Both the position numbers and the translations under genes were made by a program. The notes beneath the pieces were generated by a model. The model did not search any database and was not told the DNA's origin. It saw only the letters and a list, made by a program, of their open reading frames with translations. From Liolophura sinensis (lineage: Eukaryota > Mollusca > Polyplacophora > Chitonida > Chitonidae), in assembly GCF_032854445.1 (NCBI RefSeq), contig NC_088295.1:67799058-67863057 (forward strand): a DNA stretch of 64,000 nt, written 5' to 3'. Shown piece by piece: positions 12,973 through 26,195 of this stretch; within the stretch, counting starts at the first letter, position 1, and each line of letters starts with the position of its first letter.

Positions 12973-13129
12973 CAAGCAACATGACATCACTGTGATGCCA
13001 TTAAATGACACTGCATCTTTTCTCCGTATTCTTCATACAAATTCTACTATCAACATAAATTTTTGTAGTAAATTTTCATTTCCAACAACTGAATTTTGCT
13101 CCCTGGTTGAACTGATTGAGTAAATGTAT

Positions 13130-13450
13130 GTATATGATTGGGGTTTAAGTTTTCAGCTATACGCCGAGGAGTCGTCATTAGGATCTGTACACGTACACTG
13201 TGTACTTCTGTGGCAGGACGAGTCCATGACACCAATGTGCTACTGCCACTGAAGTACTATGCCGAAGATACCAGACATGATCTCCCACCCAGTCACATGA
13301 TACTCCCACCGAGCCAACTAGTCCTGTTTCCTTCTTCTTAGTGCTGATCGTCAAGCGAGGCACCAGGAAGTACAATTCTCACAGTCTTTGCAGAGGATTC
13401 AGCCCGTTTTTGATCTTGGGGTCCCCCCAGGCAGACATTCTAAACATTAG
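13130..13450 (-). repeat. SINE-family repeat (second copy of the 1115-1400 family)
   Basis: In reverse complement it contains CAGGACTAGTTGGC, GTGACTGGGTGGGAG and TACTTCAGTGGCAGTAGC, matching the copy at 1115-1400. It extends further at both ends, including a GAAGAAGGAAACAGGAC block and an AC-rich 3' end. Confidence 0.6.
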
Positions 13451-14339
13451 GCCACCAAAGTGGTCTTAAACTGATTGATGTTTGGTGTACAATGAATAGG
13501 TTTTATTTTATGAATATAGACTATAATGTGGACACCTTCTACTCTGGCGAGGTAGAAGTGTGAACCTGCCAGATCGTTCACGCTTCGGCACCATGCTAGA
13601 ATAAAACTCCTCAACAGCAGCTTTGTCACATGAACTTTCTCCCCCTTAAAAGACAAAATGTTGCCAATAAAGAACAACATGAGGTGACACAGCAGTGTTT
13701 AAAATAAATCCCTTCCTTCTTATTCTATCCATCAACAATTGACTTAAACAAGAGTATGTACTCACCCATAAAAATTGGACAGACTGAGCAATACATTACT
13801 TAAACGTGAGCGACATATGGGTATGACATGCACCCATGTTAACTCCTGTGTGGAACAGAAAGGTTATACCAATAAGCACCTCACAAACAGAATTTTGACA
13901 GAATTATGCACTGATGTATTTAACATTAACACTTTAATGACACTACACAGACATCATAATAGTATATGACCTTTACAACTGTAAGTAAATGAGCTGTCAC
14001 TTGTGGTCACTTGTGAATTGAAAATAAATGTAACCTTCCAGCAGCAAGGACATTTTAAATTTAACAACAAGTATTTATTATTACCGAATAATGACCCACA
14101 CCACATCAGCTCTGCCGTCATCAATGTTGTTAACTGCATGCTGTAAAGTGCACATATACATGTAGGCCAAATATGTTTAATTGTAATGAGATAATGGAGG
14201 CTATTTAGACTACTTCAGGAACACAAAATCACCACAGAAAACCTGGCATTGCTAAGAGCAGGTCTGTGAATGTTAAATAGTGAGTTGCACTGTGGATGCT
14301 CCAGGAGGATGTTCAACTTATCCCACTGGAATTACATAC

Positions 14340-14790
14340 TACACGTATATCCCACTTCAGCATTCTGTCAGTATTCTGTCAGTATCTCGCTGAGACGTCC
14401 ACTTAATAAGTCTTTTATTACATCACATCAAACATGCTACCTTTCCGTCCTTTACTCACTGTGACATCACACTGCTGATGCTATAGTAGAATGTTTGTCA
14501 TCATTGAAGAGATGCGCAATACCTCAGTATTTCTGCCAATATCCAACTGGGACATTCATTTATTAAACAAGTCTTTTGTTGTGCGACTTCAAGAATGTTA
14601 CATGTTGGAGTTTTATTTATGACGTATATGGTCTACTCAGTGTGATGTCACACTGTTCTGTTGACACTGCCCTATAACATCCATCACCATTGAGAATGAT
14701 GTTATCCTGTCCACATTCAATATTCTGCCGGTATATCCCATTGAACAAATAATTCACAAAAACTTTGTAAGATGCGATAAGCAATTAGTC
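14340..14790 (+). repeat. tandem repeat of about 185 bp (2 clear units plus a partial third)
   Basis: The block order 'ATATCCCACT / CATTCTGTCAGTAT / GACGTCC-ACTTAATAAGTCTTTTATT / CTCACTGTGACATCACACTG / CATCATTGAAGA' repeats as 'ATATCCAACTGGGACATTC / ACAAGTCTTTTGTT / CTCAGTGTGATGTCACACTG / CACCATTGAGAATG'. It starts a third time at about 14710. The units have diverged substantially. Confidence 0.6.
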
Positions 14791-14993
14791 AGTAAATAAT
14801 CCTGCTTACTGTTAATGGCTACTGACAGCTCTTTAATTGCTTACAGCTTGATTTAATTCAATATTATGGACTAACTGAACCCTAATTGTTCACATACACA
14901 TATGTGTATACATGCCAATGCCATGAATTTGAACAGAGAATTCTATATTTACCCACAAATATGGTTCTTGGACAATCCTAAAGTGCACAAAGA

Positions 14994-15240
14994 ACCGTAA
15001 ATGATCTAAAAGTTCTCACCTCAAAAAGTGCCATTTTACAGGCAAATACTTGTCATAAAATTACACTTAAAAAGACCTGAAATACATTCCTTTTGATACT
15101 GCCCTTTTTCCAGAAGGATTCATCCTATCTTCCAAACAAACCTCAAAACACCTTCCTTGGATCAACAGAAAGTCTTACAATCATGCAAATTGTGCAATTT
15201 AGTAATGGAAGAAATATAAGGCCATTTACAATACTTCAAT
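14994..15240 (-). mobile_element. MITE family A copy
   Basis: It starts CCGTAAATGATCTAAAAG, carries the AAAAAGTGCCATTTTACAGG and CTTCCAAACAAACCTCAAAA blocks and ends GGCCATTTACAATA, in the reverse of the plus-oriented copies. Confidence 0.55.
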
Positions 15241-16182
15241 ACTTTTATTTTATTTTGTTTTTTTGCTTGGTAACAAAAGTGTAATGGCTACGATTTTTTT
15301 TTCTTTATATAATGTATTCAAAAAACGAAGTCTTTGGGGCAAGTCATTGTCTATTAACCACATCATTCTAATCTTATTGTTGTTCTGCCTTTGTCTAGAG
15401 CTCCACTCCATCTCTCTTCTGATTCTAAACTCATATTCCAGCTCATCAAACCCATTTTCTCACCCTTTACTATCCCACCTTACATCATCTAGCTGACTGC
15501 TTCGAGTGGCCTGATGGCCACCGCCTTCAGCAGAGATCCACAAGAACGTATCACCCATTTCAAATCTACAAAGAGCTACTGCAGGTTTTTTAGCATCTCA
15601 CTGCCACTTCCCCAGAACCACTTTACATTCACTTCACACCAGCATTTGGCTCTGTTCCATTAACTCCCAAAAGCCCTTCTAAACTGTATTGTCACCAGAG
15701 TATTGGAAAGTAATGACAGACTGAGAGCTCTGTATCCCGGGGGTTATGTGTCACTTCATCACTAGCAAGGTGATATCAGACTTTGTACTCACAGAGACAG
15801 TTTTACAGATTCATACACACAGGAGCTCTTCACATTTTCTATTCCCTGAGTTTTCTAGAGTTTTCACACATAGTCTTTGGCACAATTTTAGAAACTGCAC
15901 ACACACAGGGATATCAAACTTTCAAGGGAAGGCTTAAAGAGCCTCACACTTTCTACTTACCAAGTTAGATCTAGAGAATAAAACACTTTATACGCACTAG
16001 TAAATGTTTAGGGGGTGCACACGAAAGAATAATCAAGTCCCACTTTCATTTCACTAGGAGGATATATTGGAGAATCCCAAGACAGTATCACACATCCTAA
16101 TCACTGTTTGGAGTAGGGGTGATTAGGACCAACTTTTATGCAATTATGTATGTCTGAACGCCTATATATCTGTATATAGACC

Positions 16183-16850
16183 ATATATATATATGTCAGA
16201 ATGCCTCTAATGACCACACATATCAAAACACCTTTAATGACCACATATGTCAGAACACCTTTGATGACTATAAATATATATATATATATATGTCAGAATG
16301 CCTCTACTCTAATAACCACACATATCAAAACACCTTTAATGACCACATATGTCAGAACACCTTTGATGACCACATACATGTCAGAACACCTTTAATGACC
16401 ATATATATGTCAGAAAGCCTTTAATGACCACACATATCAAAACATCTTTAATGACCACATGTCAGAACACCTTTGATGACCACATACATGTCAGAACACC
16501 TTTAATGACCACATATATGTCTGAACACCTTTGATGACCACATATATGTCTGAATATTTTAATGACCACATATGTCTGAACACCTTTGATGACCACATAT
16601 ATGTCTGAACACCTTTGATGACCACATGTATGTCTGAACACTTTTAATGACCACATGTGTCAGAACACCTTTAATGACCACAAATATGGCAGAACACCTT
16701 TAATGACCACATGTGTCACAAAACCTTTAATGACCACGTATATGTCAGAACACTTGTAATGACCAGAGTGTCAGAACACCTGTAATGACCACATATGTCT
16801 GAACACCTGTAATGACCACATATGTCAGAACACCTTTAATGACAACAATA
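16183..16850 (+). repeat. ~29-bp minisatellite (about 22 units, variable length)
   Basis: The repeated core is CAGAACACCTTTAATGACCA with a variable CATATATG-type spacer of differing TA length; units run 27-31 bp. It begins among short AT alternations at 16180 and 16270. Substitutions C/G in GTCAGAA versus GTCTGAA mark sub-blocks. Confidence 0.85.
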
Positions 16851-17547
16851 ATGGGTATCATCTCCATACAGAGCACTGCTGTTATTCTCACCAAAGTGAC
16901 AAAGTGGGACCAAACAGTACACTATTTCTACCAAAAATAAGAATAGGCTAAAGATTATCACAGCAATGATTAAATATCACATCATTACATGGGCTAAAGG
17001 AATTTATTGATTGGGTATCACAAGGACTTGAACTCAGAATGGCTATGTATTTATAGTCGAACATTCTATCATCAAACTACGGGAATACCCTATGACTACG
17101 GTCAAACTATGTATACCCTAATATGTCACATGTTAGACATAATCATAAGCAAAATTGCCGCAAGCAGACAAATACACAAATACTTAATCAAGTGCTACCT
17201 CTATACATGAAACTCCATGTAGTCTTGACAAACCACAAAGAGAAGTTTGAAACAGCTGCCACATCAGCCTTAACTAACTGTGCCACAGTTACAGACACTG
17301 TAGTAGTGACTATTTTTCACTCTGGGGGAGATGCTATATCCATTCAAGCTGTCCATTCATTGACCATAAAGAACAATGCCCTCAGAGTTCATATCACAGT
17401 GGGAATAGGAGGCATGTACAGGTAGATTAACTAATACTGGATGTCCACTTACAGCTGGTGTATGTATAAATTTTAACGATATTTTTTTTTTTTTTGCACA
17501 GAAAGATATTGCTGTCTTTGTTGGAAAAAGAAAATGCAGAAACAAAC

Positions 17548-17765
17548 TACTCTAAATGACCACAAATTTAGTCCATGACTGATCTTCCCATTTTTCCTGA
17601 TTCTGAGTGTTCTATTGATTTTAGAAAGGTTTTTTGAGGTTTACTTGGAAGATGGTATGATATTCTTCTGGAAAGTTGTATGTTTCAGCACCAAAAATAA
17701 TATTTTGTGACACTTATTTGAAAAACGCACTTTTGTAGATGAAATTTTAGGTCATTTCGGGCATG
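17548..17765 (+). mobile_element. MITE family A copy, well preserved
   Basis: It begins TA-CTCTAAATGACC, carries CCTGATTCTGAGTGTTC and GCACCAAAAATAATATTTTG, and ends AGGTCATTTCGGG. The ends are inverted repeats of each other. Confidence 0.65.
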
Positions 17766-19081
17766 TCTGACCTTTAAATAACCAATAAATTTCTCAGCTA
17801 TTTAATACTTCACTTCCACTTTTGACACAAGTGTTTTAAGCTTGCACAAGTTGTAAATACAACACAGGGACAAGATCAATATGTCCTATGTCTGATTGTA
17901 GGTCACTTGAGGCAGACTGGGAAAGAGGCTGAGAAGGATCATTAACAAACAGATTTCCACTGCCCCCAGGTCATCCTACTCTGAGCAGGAAAAATTCTCC
18001 TAGCACAAAATGTCAACTCAGTTCTGAAAATTTTTCAGGAACATTTGATAGAATATTATATCACACTTTGACTTTCCATAGCCATGACAGCTGCTCCAAA
18101 TTGAAAAAGGACCACCGTAAATAAAAAGAAAGAAAAACACTAAAGAGGTGCAGAGCTCAACATTTATTTTATTTTTTATTTTGTTATTTATATGAGTTTT
18201 AATGGTTTTCCTCCTCCATTAACGTTAGTGAACTTTCCATTGCACTTTTCAGGTAAATTGCGGTATTATTTTAGAATAAAAATGTTATTTTATTAAATTG
18301 ACAGCTTCTTATGAGTATTTGGATTACTTTAAATACAACCTTCATACAGTCACAGTATAAACCAACCCACAAAGCCTTTGTTCAGTTGCAGGAATGAAAA
18401 ACACTTGTCAAGTTTGACTGAAATGGTCAGCCATCATGACGACATATTTATTTGAAATAGTTATAGTGGTTTCTAAGAAAGCATCAATGAAATAGTAGCT
18501 CTCTAACTTGTCTAGCAGCACTAGTGGTCTATTAATGCTGACCACATGTCACCAGTGCGACCTAATACGCTGATGTGTAATTACCAGTCCCTTTGTGAGT
18601 AATTACTACTTTCTTACAACTACTACATTCATAAAACTAGACCCATCTGTCACAAAGTGGCGTAGTAATGTTTTCAGTTACCATGGCAACCAATGATGTA
18701 TATAATGTCGCCCACATGTTTGCACGTACATGCACCCTAATTGTTACCAATGCTAATATTGCAGCAAGCTCCAAGTCTTTATCAAAAAATAAGCTTTCAG
18801 GTAACTATTATACAACAAAACAAAACAATGCCGAGTATGAGCACACTCGATAAATCAGTTTCAAAGACAAAAAACATCTAAAATAAATCACCCATAATTT
18901 CATGTAATATTTGACAAACTATGAAAATCACCCAGTGGTATAAACTGTAGTACAGATGGGTGATTAGATGTTGAAAAATCATGTCAAGTTATGTGTGAAT
19001 TATTGCTTATAATGTACTTATAGTTTAAAGTAATCACACAAATAAGGAGATTTACTGTATGTGATAATCCGCTATCCTCAC

Positions 19082-19235
19082 CTTTATGGGCTTGCATGGC
19101 TGCAGTAAGGGCTGCAGTGTGAGGATCAGAGCGATTCATCGTGCCAGGGTCCCGCACACTCCACTTCACACCAGTCTGCCTGATGGCGCACTCTACCTTC
19201 GCACTCCATTGCTAATCCAGAGACTACCGTTACAC
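19082..19235 (-). CDS. candidate alternative N-terminal or 5' exon of synaptotagmin
   Basis: 154-nt segment with acceptor-like CTCTTATGGTTTACAG before 19235 and donor AAAG|GTGAGG (exon end 19082). Coding would start at the ATG 19137-19139 (A at -3) and give MNRSDPHTAALTAAMQAHK, then a split Gly codon in phase 1 matching the 8290 exon. An in-frame TAG at 19212-19214 lies upstream, so the rest would be 5' UTR. If instead spliced after the 41542 exon in phase 1, the frame reaches a TGA within this exon, just past the ATG. It cannot therefore be an ordinary internal coding exon: it is an alternative first exon, a 5' UTR exon with its own start, a poison exon, or a chance match. The cysteines seen in the other N-terminus are absent. 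It is GC-richer than flanking DNA. Confidence 0.4.
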
Positions 19236-22009
19236 CTGTAAACCATAAGAGGCAAGTTAAATATCACAAACAAATCACTACATGTTAGCTCTATTGATTT
19301 ACAAGTTTCCATACACATGTGTATATCACCACTAATCTTGCACTCTGAACAACAGGATGTGGCCAAATATAGAGGTAACCAATGGATTCAATCATAAGTG
19401 ATGGATGAGGTACCTCCTGCCAGTTCCTTAACACTGTATCAGACGTGAGCGCATAAAAAAATCAGATGTTCCTTATCATTGTCTCGGGGCAGCTGTGAAA
19501 AGCAGCTGGAATGTTTGATTCATAACTCAGCTAAAGTCATAAACTGATCCAATCACGTCCAGAATATTCCCTATAACAACTGGCAACTAACAGAAGTGTA
19601 ACTGTTTTAACTCCTTTTTGCAAGCACATGCAAAAAAAAAACTATTTCTACTGTGCACACATCTTCTTTGAATCTACTTCTATAGTAAAAACAAGTAGGG
19701 ATTAAAACTACCTTATTCATAACATGTTAATAAGGCGTACTACCGCCTGTAAATGGATCATATATTTCTTCATACATTCGACTACTGTTTTCAGGAACAA
19801 ATCGCTTAAATCAGACTACATGTACAGTCAGGATTATGATTGTCAGAGATTAACTGGAACTTCCTGAAGCTAAAGGTAAAAGCTGAGGTTGGTTGTGAAT
19901 TAATATGTTGCTTGATTCATTAGTTAATGACTATTAAAGGTGACCATTATGAAGCTCCTATAGCGCTATAATCTACTCATCAGTCAGCATGGATCCCCAT
20001 TTCCTGTACTTTCATAACACAATAGCTGGTTTCACAAATCAAGACAATAGATCAATCAAAACTTATATTAAGCAGTCATAAGTTTCAATTTAAACACTTG
20101 AGTTCCTTCATATCTGAAGTCCAAACACTTTTATCTTTAAAATTTACACCTTCATCTGAAGTTCAACACAGTCTGGTGAAGGTTAAGTCTTCTTTATAAG
20201 GTACTAGTTAAAATTCCACACGCTGTTCAATTTAATGGCCGCCTAACTGCAAGCAGGGCATTAGTTTTGTGACAGCTGAACTTTTTTATCAAACTTTTTT
20301 TTTTTCAATTCTTTTAGCTGGCTGCTACATCAGTGGTTGCCATCAAAGTGTAAAGTACAGATTGCAGCTTTACGATGGGGAATATGTCTCCGTCACAGCA
20401 GACAAGGATGTCAGAATTACGGAGACACCATTCATCTCGTATGGGAGGAGTGTACCTTGTGGATTAGTCAGGAGGGAAACAACTTTCCCCAGCGACTAAT
20501 TAACTAATGATGTATCAGCATGCAAATACAAATGGGACAGACATGTCAACCAACAAATCTTCTTAAGGAAACTTATCTCCATCCATGTCAGCCTAATCAC
20601 TAGATGCTCAGCCAATGGGAATATATTTACATGTGGATGAATGCAGAGGTGATTAAAGTGCATTAATTTGTCAATTAAAATAATGGCAGGCAAAATTCAT
20701 TTGGATGGGATTAATTTGTCAAAAAATCACTTTTACGATCAGTCAGTATAAAGGAAATAATGTACGCAGCTAGTGGTAAATTGCCACAATTCGTAGACAA
20801 GTAGAAAACACTGTATTTGAACAAAGCATTCAAAAAAAAAAGTTTGTCAAAAATATTACTGCATTTCAATTAAAGTTTGGTATGTCAAAATGCGCTATCT
20901 AGAACCACACAAAGGTCATAAAGTGATCATTTTGATGCCAACACAATTAGGTTTTTCTGATGAGAAATTCATCAAAATTTAAACAAAAAAAATCTCTAGT
21001 GATCCTAAAACCTGGCTGAATCAATCAGAAGCAAGCAAAATGTGTCACCTAAAAACAGCTAAACTTTCAGTGAAATACAGTCCTTCTGGTGTTAGGACTC
21101 TAAGTTCTGGTTCTAAGGCTAACAGAAATCTTATGAATCAGGCATTATCAGTTGTAGTTTTAAAATCCAATACAGCACATAGAGGTGAAATGCCCATTTA
21201 ACAATAAAACTAAATAGATGTACACATATTGTACTACCAACATGACCAAAGATATGTCAGCAAGATCCAGGTATTATCACCAGGCAGGGCCAGTATGTCA
21301 AGCAATCAGAACTGATTGCAACTGTTCAGTACCTGGATGACCTTGTGGACAAACAGCAAGAGATTTCAGCTGACAAGCCCATGGATAGCTTAGCGTGGTG
21401 TGAATGCATCCATTTGACAGTTTCTAGATTGATTAGGCAAAAACGCAAAACCCAGCCTTAACCATTGGACATTTTAGCCTTGCATTTAGCTATTGAGACC
21501 ACTTGAACAAAATGCCTTCTCACAAAGCCGCAGAACCCTAGCAGGCTCGGAAAGCACATCAGGTATACCATTGCAATTATTCTGCTTATAATATAGCCAC
21601 CATGACAATTGCCATTATGGCTGGAGAGCGTTCATTCTTGTGCATCATTTACCGCCCTGTTATGGCCATTTACTGGGCACCCACTGATCAAACACCGGAG
21701 CAAAGGAAGGCTTCGGGGAGTCTGCTTTTATACATAATGATAATGTTTCCAGGTTCTGGATTGTCCCCTGTAGGTAGAACTGGGCTCACGCGTATCAGGT
21801 TGCTCTGGATGATCCTTGGCAATGGCAGACTGGAGCCTAAGCTTATTACATCCCCTACATCTATTTCGATTTTTACTCCTACTGGAACACACTTGCATGT
21901 CAGCATAAAACTCTAGGTAGATCAGCACACACACACAACACTGCAGGATGATCTATCTGAAGTCAACCATATAGAAACCAACGTTTCAAATTGTTCCTGG
22001 TGGTTAGCA

Positions 22010-22208
22010 CATCATGACTCTGGAGCCTCTCACCAATGCAGTGAGTTCAAGTCTCTGACTGTAAATGGGACGGCCTGCCAGCAACCTGTGGATGGTTGTT
22101 AGTTTCCCCCCGGCTTTGCCCAGTATCCTCTCACCATAATGCTGCCGTTGCATAAGTGAAATATTCTGAAGTATGGCAAAATACCAATCAAATAAGTAAA
22201 TAAATCAA
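22010..22208 (+). repeat. diverged V-SINE/RUDI-like SINE
   Basis: It retains GAGCCTCTCACCAATGCAGT, GCCTGCCAGCAACCTGTGG, TCACCATAATGCTG, GCATAAGTGAAATATTCTG and an AATCAAATAAGTAAATAAAT tail. The tRNA head is truncated. Confidence 0.75.
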
Positions 22209-22833
22209 ATTGTTCCCCGTGTAACTAGAATATGTCTTTCATCTTCCAGCATCATTGGAAACAGCGGAGTGTTTCTTTTTGTATAAATCTGTCATGATTT
22301 CACATTTTATATACTTTCTTACTTCTCTGGAGGTTTGTTTTGAAAATTATTGTGAGAATTGGCCTTGTTTCCATTGACCTGGAATGTCCATTTTGGGTGA
22401 TGGCTGGAATGTGAATGTCTGTTTTGACATTGTAACACATCACAGATTGTAACACAAGTCTCAATTTTGTTAATAAATGAAAATGAAAACCTGACATTAA
22501 ATGAGTATCACTTAAATGCAAATATGTGTCCGTCATTGAATGGTTGAAATACAGACATTTTTATGTCCGTCAAACACCTACATCAGGATGTAGCTCTACA
22601 TTCACATTATAAATGTGATCATGATGCAATAATAGTGCATACCAAAATAAATGCCCTCCTTTGGTGCTCTGAACCCTAGGGATCTAAAGGCTAAAACTCA
22701 AAGGGCATTCCGTAGTGTCAGCGGAGTGGTATATTGGACGGGGCATCATCAAATGTCATTCCATTGATGCGGCACATTAAATACTCTGACGATACAAATG
22801 GCATGTACCCTTGTGATATGACTGAAATAATGC

Positions 22834-23324
22834 TTAAAGAGGTACTACAGTGTGAAGATCTGAATGTCTTAAAAGGAAGGTTAAAAGATAAGGACTGAGA
22901 TAGTCTGAACTACTTAAATTATTAAAAAACAGCAATGCATTAGAACCCTTGTCACTAGTTTCAGAGAATAGTACTGAAATAAGTGTTCCGTTGATTCAAA
23001 TTTTGGAACACTTGGCGTCACCCATCCCGTCACCCATCTTACTTTCAAACGCGCATGACTGCATTCCAGCATAACTGCCTGACTTGATGTCACATCTACA
23101 TGTACTTGACTCATCGTCACATACGGAACATTATCACGTCACATCAGGAAAATTTACGGAAACTCCTGAAGATTTTGTTTTTGAGGACTCTTCATACAAG
23201 TTAAATAGTGTTATTCATCGTAAATCTTTTTGAACTTTGGTGTTAGTTCTGTTGTCATAGGGTATCCTTCATATCATTTTAATATATCCGCGTAGCTTGT
23301 CTTAGGACCAAAGTAGCACTTTAA
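22834..23324 (-). mobile_element. MITE family B copy (TTAA ends, 491 bp)
   Basis: Bounded by TTAA at both ends: left TTAAAGAGGTACTACAG, right CAAAGTAGCACTTTAA, which are inverted repeats. Internal blocks such as GGAACATTATCACGTCACAT and GTTTTTGAGGACTCTTCAT occur in reverse complement in the element at 39572-40077. There is no coding capacity. TTAA could be a target duplication of piggyBac type or part of the ends. Confidence 0.65.
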
Positions 23325-23487
23325 AGTGATACTATAAACTCCACACAAACATCCAACAAAATGTATATGTACATGAATTGGTCTATTGTTTTTGATCAGC
23401 TAAACACACAAGTTGTTTCAGCATGAATTTATCTCAAAAAACATGTTTCAGAGTCAATTAACAACATGCATGATCATTTCAATGAGT

Positions 23488-23560
23488 ATGGTGTTTTACG
23501 CCATACTCAAGACAGTATTGTTTTGTTCCACAATGTTCATAGCCAATATATATATTCATC
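23488..23560 (-). repeat. short SINE 3' fragment
   Basis: GGTGTTTTACGCCATACTCA is the reverse complement of the V-SINE/RUDI-like tail region; the rest of the element is lost. Confidence 0.4.
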
Positions 23561-25379
23561 AATTAAGTTGATCATTGTCAAAAGCCTTTCTCAAGAATTC
23601 TTCATTTATGCAAAGGTCAGGTCAGTTTTGTGAGTGGAGGAACTTGAAACTGAAATGCCCATTTGGGGATTGGTTAAAAACAAACTTATAGCTAATACAG
23701 CCAGTGTGATTGTATAACTATATATTAACTGAGAAAGTTTAATGGAGAAAGAAATAAATAAAAAATAAATAAATAAATAATTGTAAAAATGAAAAAAAAA
23801 AACATTCTTAAAAAATTAATCAGATTATGACTACAGTGTATCGAATTTGAACAGTCTTACTTAATTACTTTTGGAGATACCATTATTGTACACAAAATTA
23901 TGCCAAAGTCAAACATACTGACAGATAATCTACTGACAAGAGCAAATCAAGATACCAACCATGAATTATTTTTGCAAATGAGCATAAAGGCAACAATTTG
24001 CACGGCATTTTCAGGCATATAATATGTGGAAACAAGCGTCACACAGTCTCCGCTGTCTACTTACTTATGATATCTATCTTGAGAAATTCACATACCTATG
24101 CTTTGACAGTGATAGTGATTCTACAGCTGGATATATGTATATATTCTATAATTTATATAGATATCGCAGTATCTATAAACATATAGATTTATATGTTATC
24201 GCAATGTTTAAGTCACAACCTGTTTTTTGCTCTTTACAAGGTGGCTACATGTATGTTTGATTTGTAGATTATTGTGTACAGTGTGTCTTGCCTAGTCAAC
24301 TTCATCTCTCCTTTCCATCACATGATTTAGCTGTACACAGTTCATTTGTATTATATAATCCACTATTATATATCTTTATAACATACAAAAACCCTGTACA
24401 TTTGCTTCCCTGCATAGCCACTTGAAGCCCTTTTGTTGTTATTTACCGACAAAATATTGTTGCTTAACAGAAAACCTTTCCTGGAAATGATCTTTTATTT
24501 ATAAGTTTTCCCTCCCAGGTCCATTGTCCACTTTACCACATAAAACTACAGTGCCGGCACAAATCCTAGCCTCATGAAATTTTGACGAGACTCGGCTGAC
24601 CAGGTTTGCTGGTTACTGGTGTTTCTACATCAGGCAGACAGGTTTTACTTTAATACTTTATCCTCTACATAATCCTATACTGAAATAATTCCAAGATGTA
24701 TGCAGACCCTCTGGAGACAAAATCAGATATATTGTCCGACGGACTTCTCTGCTGTTTTATAACAAAGCTCTAGGAGATGACACCATATTAAACAGCAGAT
24801 ATACATGTCATTCTTACATTAAAGGGTTTATCTTTAATGGTTTCAACGCAATAGATAGCTACTGATCAATCTGCTTTTTAATTTCTTGTTCTTCAAAACA
24901 AGGCAGCTTTTGTGGACATTCTATGTATTCTGTCGTTTCATTACCCAACATACAATATTACTATTACTACAAAGAAGTAACAGCTTTCTAAGGAAATCAA
25001 TTCCCTTGAGTTCAGGTATTTCTATTGTACCAGCTCGTTACACATACAATTCGCCAGGAAAAACTACACACACAGTCCACGCCTAAAAGGGTCTGTCTGT
25101 GATCACATTATATCCACAGTAAATACCCAATCCACTCTATAAATGCTAATACTAGTACCTGAGGTTTATTTATTTAATAGATTAATCATGTCTTCCAAGC
25201 TCAAGAACTTTCCACTATTCCACAGGTAAGATTATGGGTAAAAGCAACAATGCTGATCGAGCCCATTGCATGGAAACATGATTTCTTCAATTTGTAAGAA
25301 TCTCATGTGTGTATGTTGAAGGTACAAACATGTAATTAATGGTTTTAATATAAAATTCAGATATCACTACCTTAAAACG

Positions 25380-25500
25380 TTACTGATTTGGCCTGATTCT
25401 GACAGTTTTCTTCATTTTAAATGATGTTTTAAGGTTTGTTTCAAAGCTACATCATGATTTCTTACACGAAAAATATAACTAGAATTTGGTAGAAAGTCTA
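25380..25500 (+). mobile_element. MITE family A fragment
   Basis: GGCCTGATTCTGACAGTTTT followed by a TTTTAAGGTTTGTTTCAAAG block matches the 5' half of family A; the 3' half is not recognisable. Confidence 0.35.
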
Positions 25501-26124
25501 AACCAAAGAATTGATATCCTGTTGGAGACACATGTATGCAAAACTTGAACTCAATACATAAAGTACTTAGCATTTACATTAAGATGGGATTCTTATACAT
25601 GACAGAGATGAGAAGGTGATGAATCTGCAGTTTTGAGTCTTATAAGTGAAATATTCTTCTGTAGGGAGTAAATATCATTCACATAATATATAAACAGCAC
25701 TCCAATCATATCCCAGACATCTGTTTTCTGTTAAGGGGAAAAACTCTGGAAATGATAGCAGGAGTCAAAGATAAATATTTGATGACAATCACATTTTAAC
25801 ACATGACAATAGTGAACTGTTCTATAAAGAAAGATGACAATGTTGGACATTGGAACCACATAACTGTGAGAACGGTGCTCAGCAAGCTGACCATGTAGAA
25901 CTGTGTCTTACGAAATCAACAAACTCTACCGTTAGTTAAGCGGGTTAATGGTCACTGTAAGTGACGACAATGAAATCTGATCTGAGGAGCACCTAAGTGA
26001 TTTCATGTATAAAATTTCATTGCATTTTGTAGAAATAAACAGGGGTAATTCTAGTAACCCAAGTACAAAGTCTGATCTCACAAAATGAAGTTCAAAGATT
26101 AGATAAGGCAATTCAGTTTGGGAT

Positions 26125-26195
26125 TGAACCACTGACCTTTGGGACCGTACACCTGTGCTTCAACCACTAGACCACAGAAAATTGGGCCTGTTGAA
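26125..26195 (-). repeat. tRNA-like SINE head or tRNA pseudogene
   Basis: On the minus strand TGTGGTCTAGTGGTTGAAGC (A-box region) precedes GTGGTTCAATCCC (B box) at tRNA-like spacing. A complete cloverleaf was not found. Confidence 0.45.

Larger units (their letters stand above)
8291..19081 (-). other. long synaptotagmin intron (or part of it), repeat-rich
   Basis: If the 19082 exon is used this is a complete 10.8-kb phase-1 intron; if the 41542 exon is used it is the 3' third of a 33-kb intron. Repeats within it are listed separately. No conserved exon was recognised. A 106-codon plus-strand frame at 10602-10922 resembles no known family. Confidence 0.6.

Noticed and set aside
26125-26195. 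Functional tRNA gene
   Set aside because: A- and B-box-like motifs are present but acceptor and anticodon stems do not pair convincingly; treated as SINE-derived.
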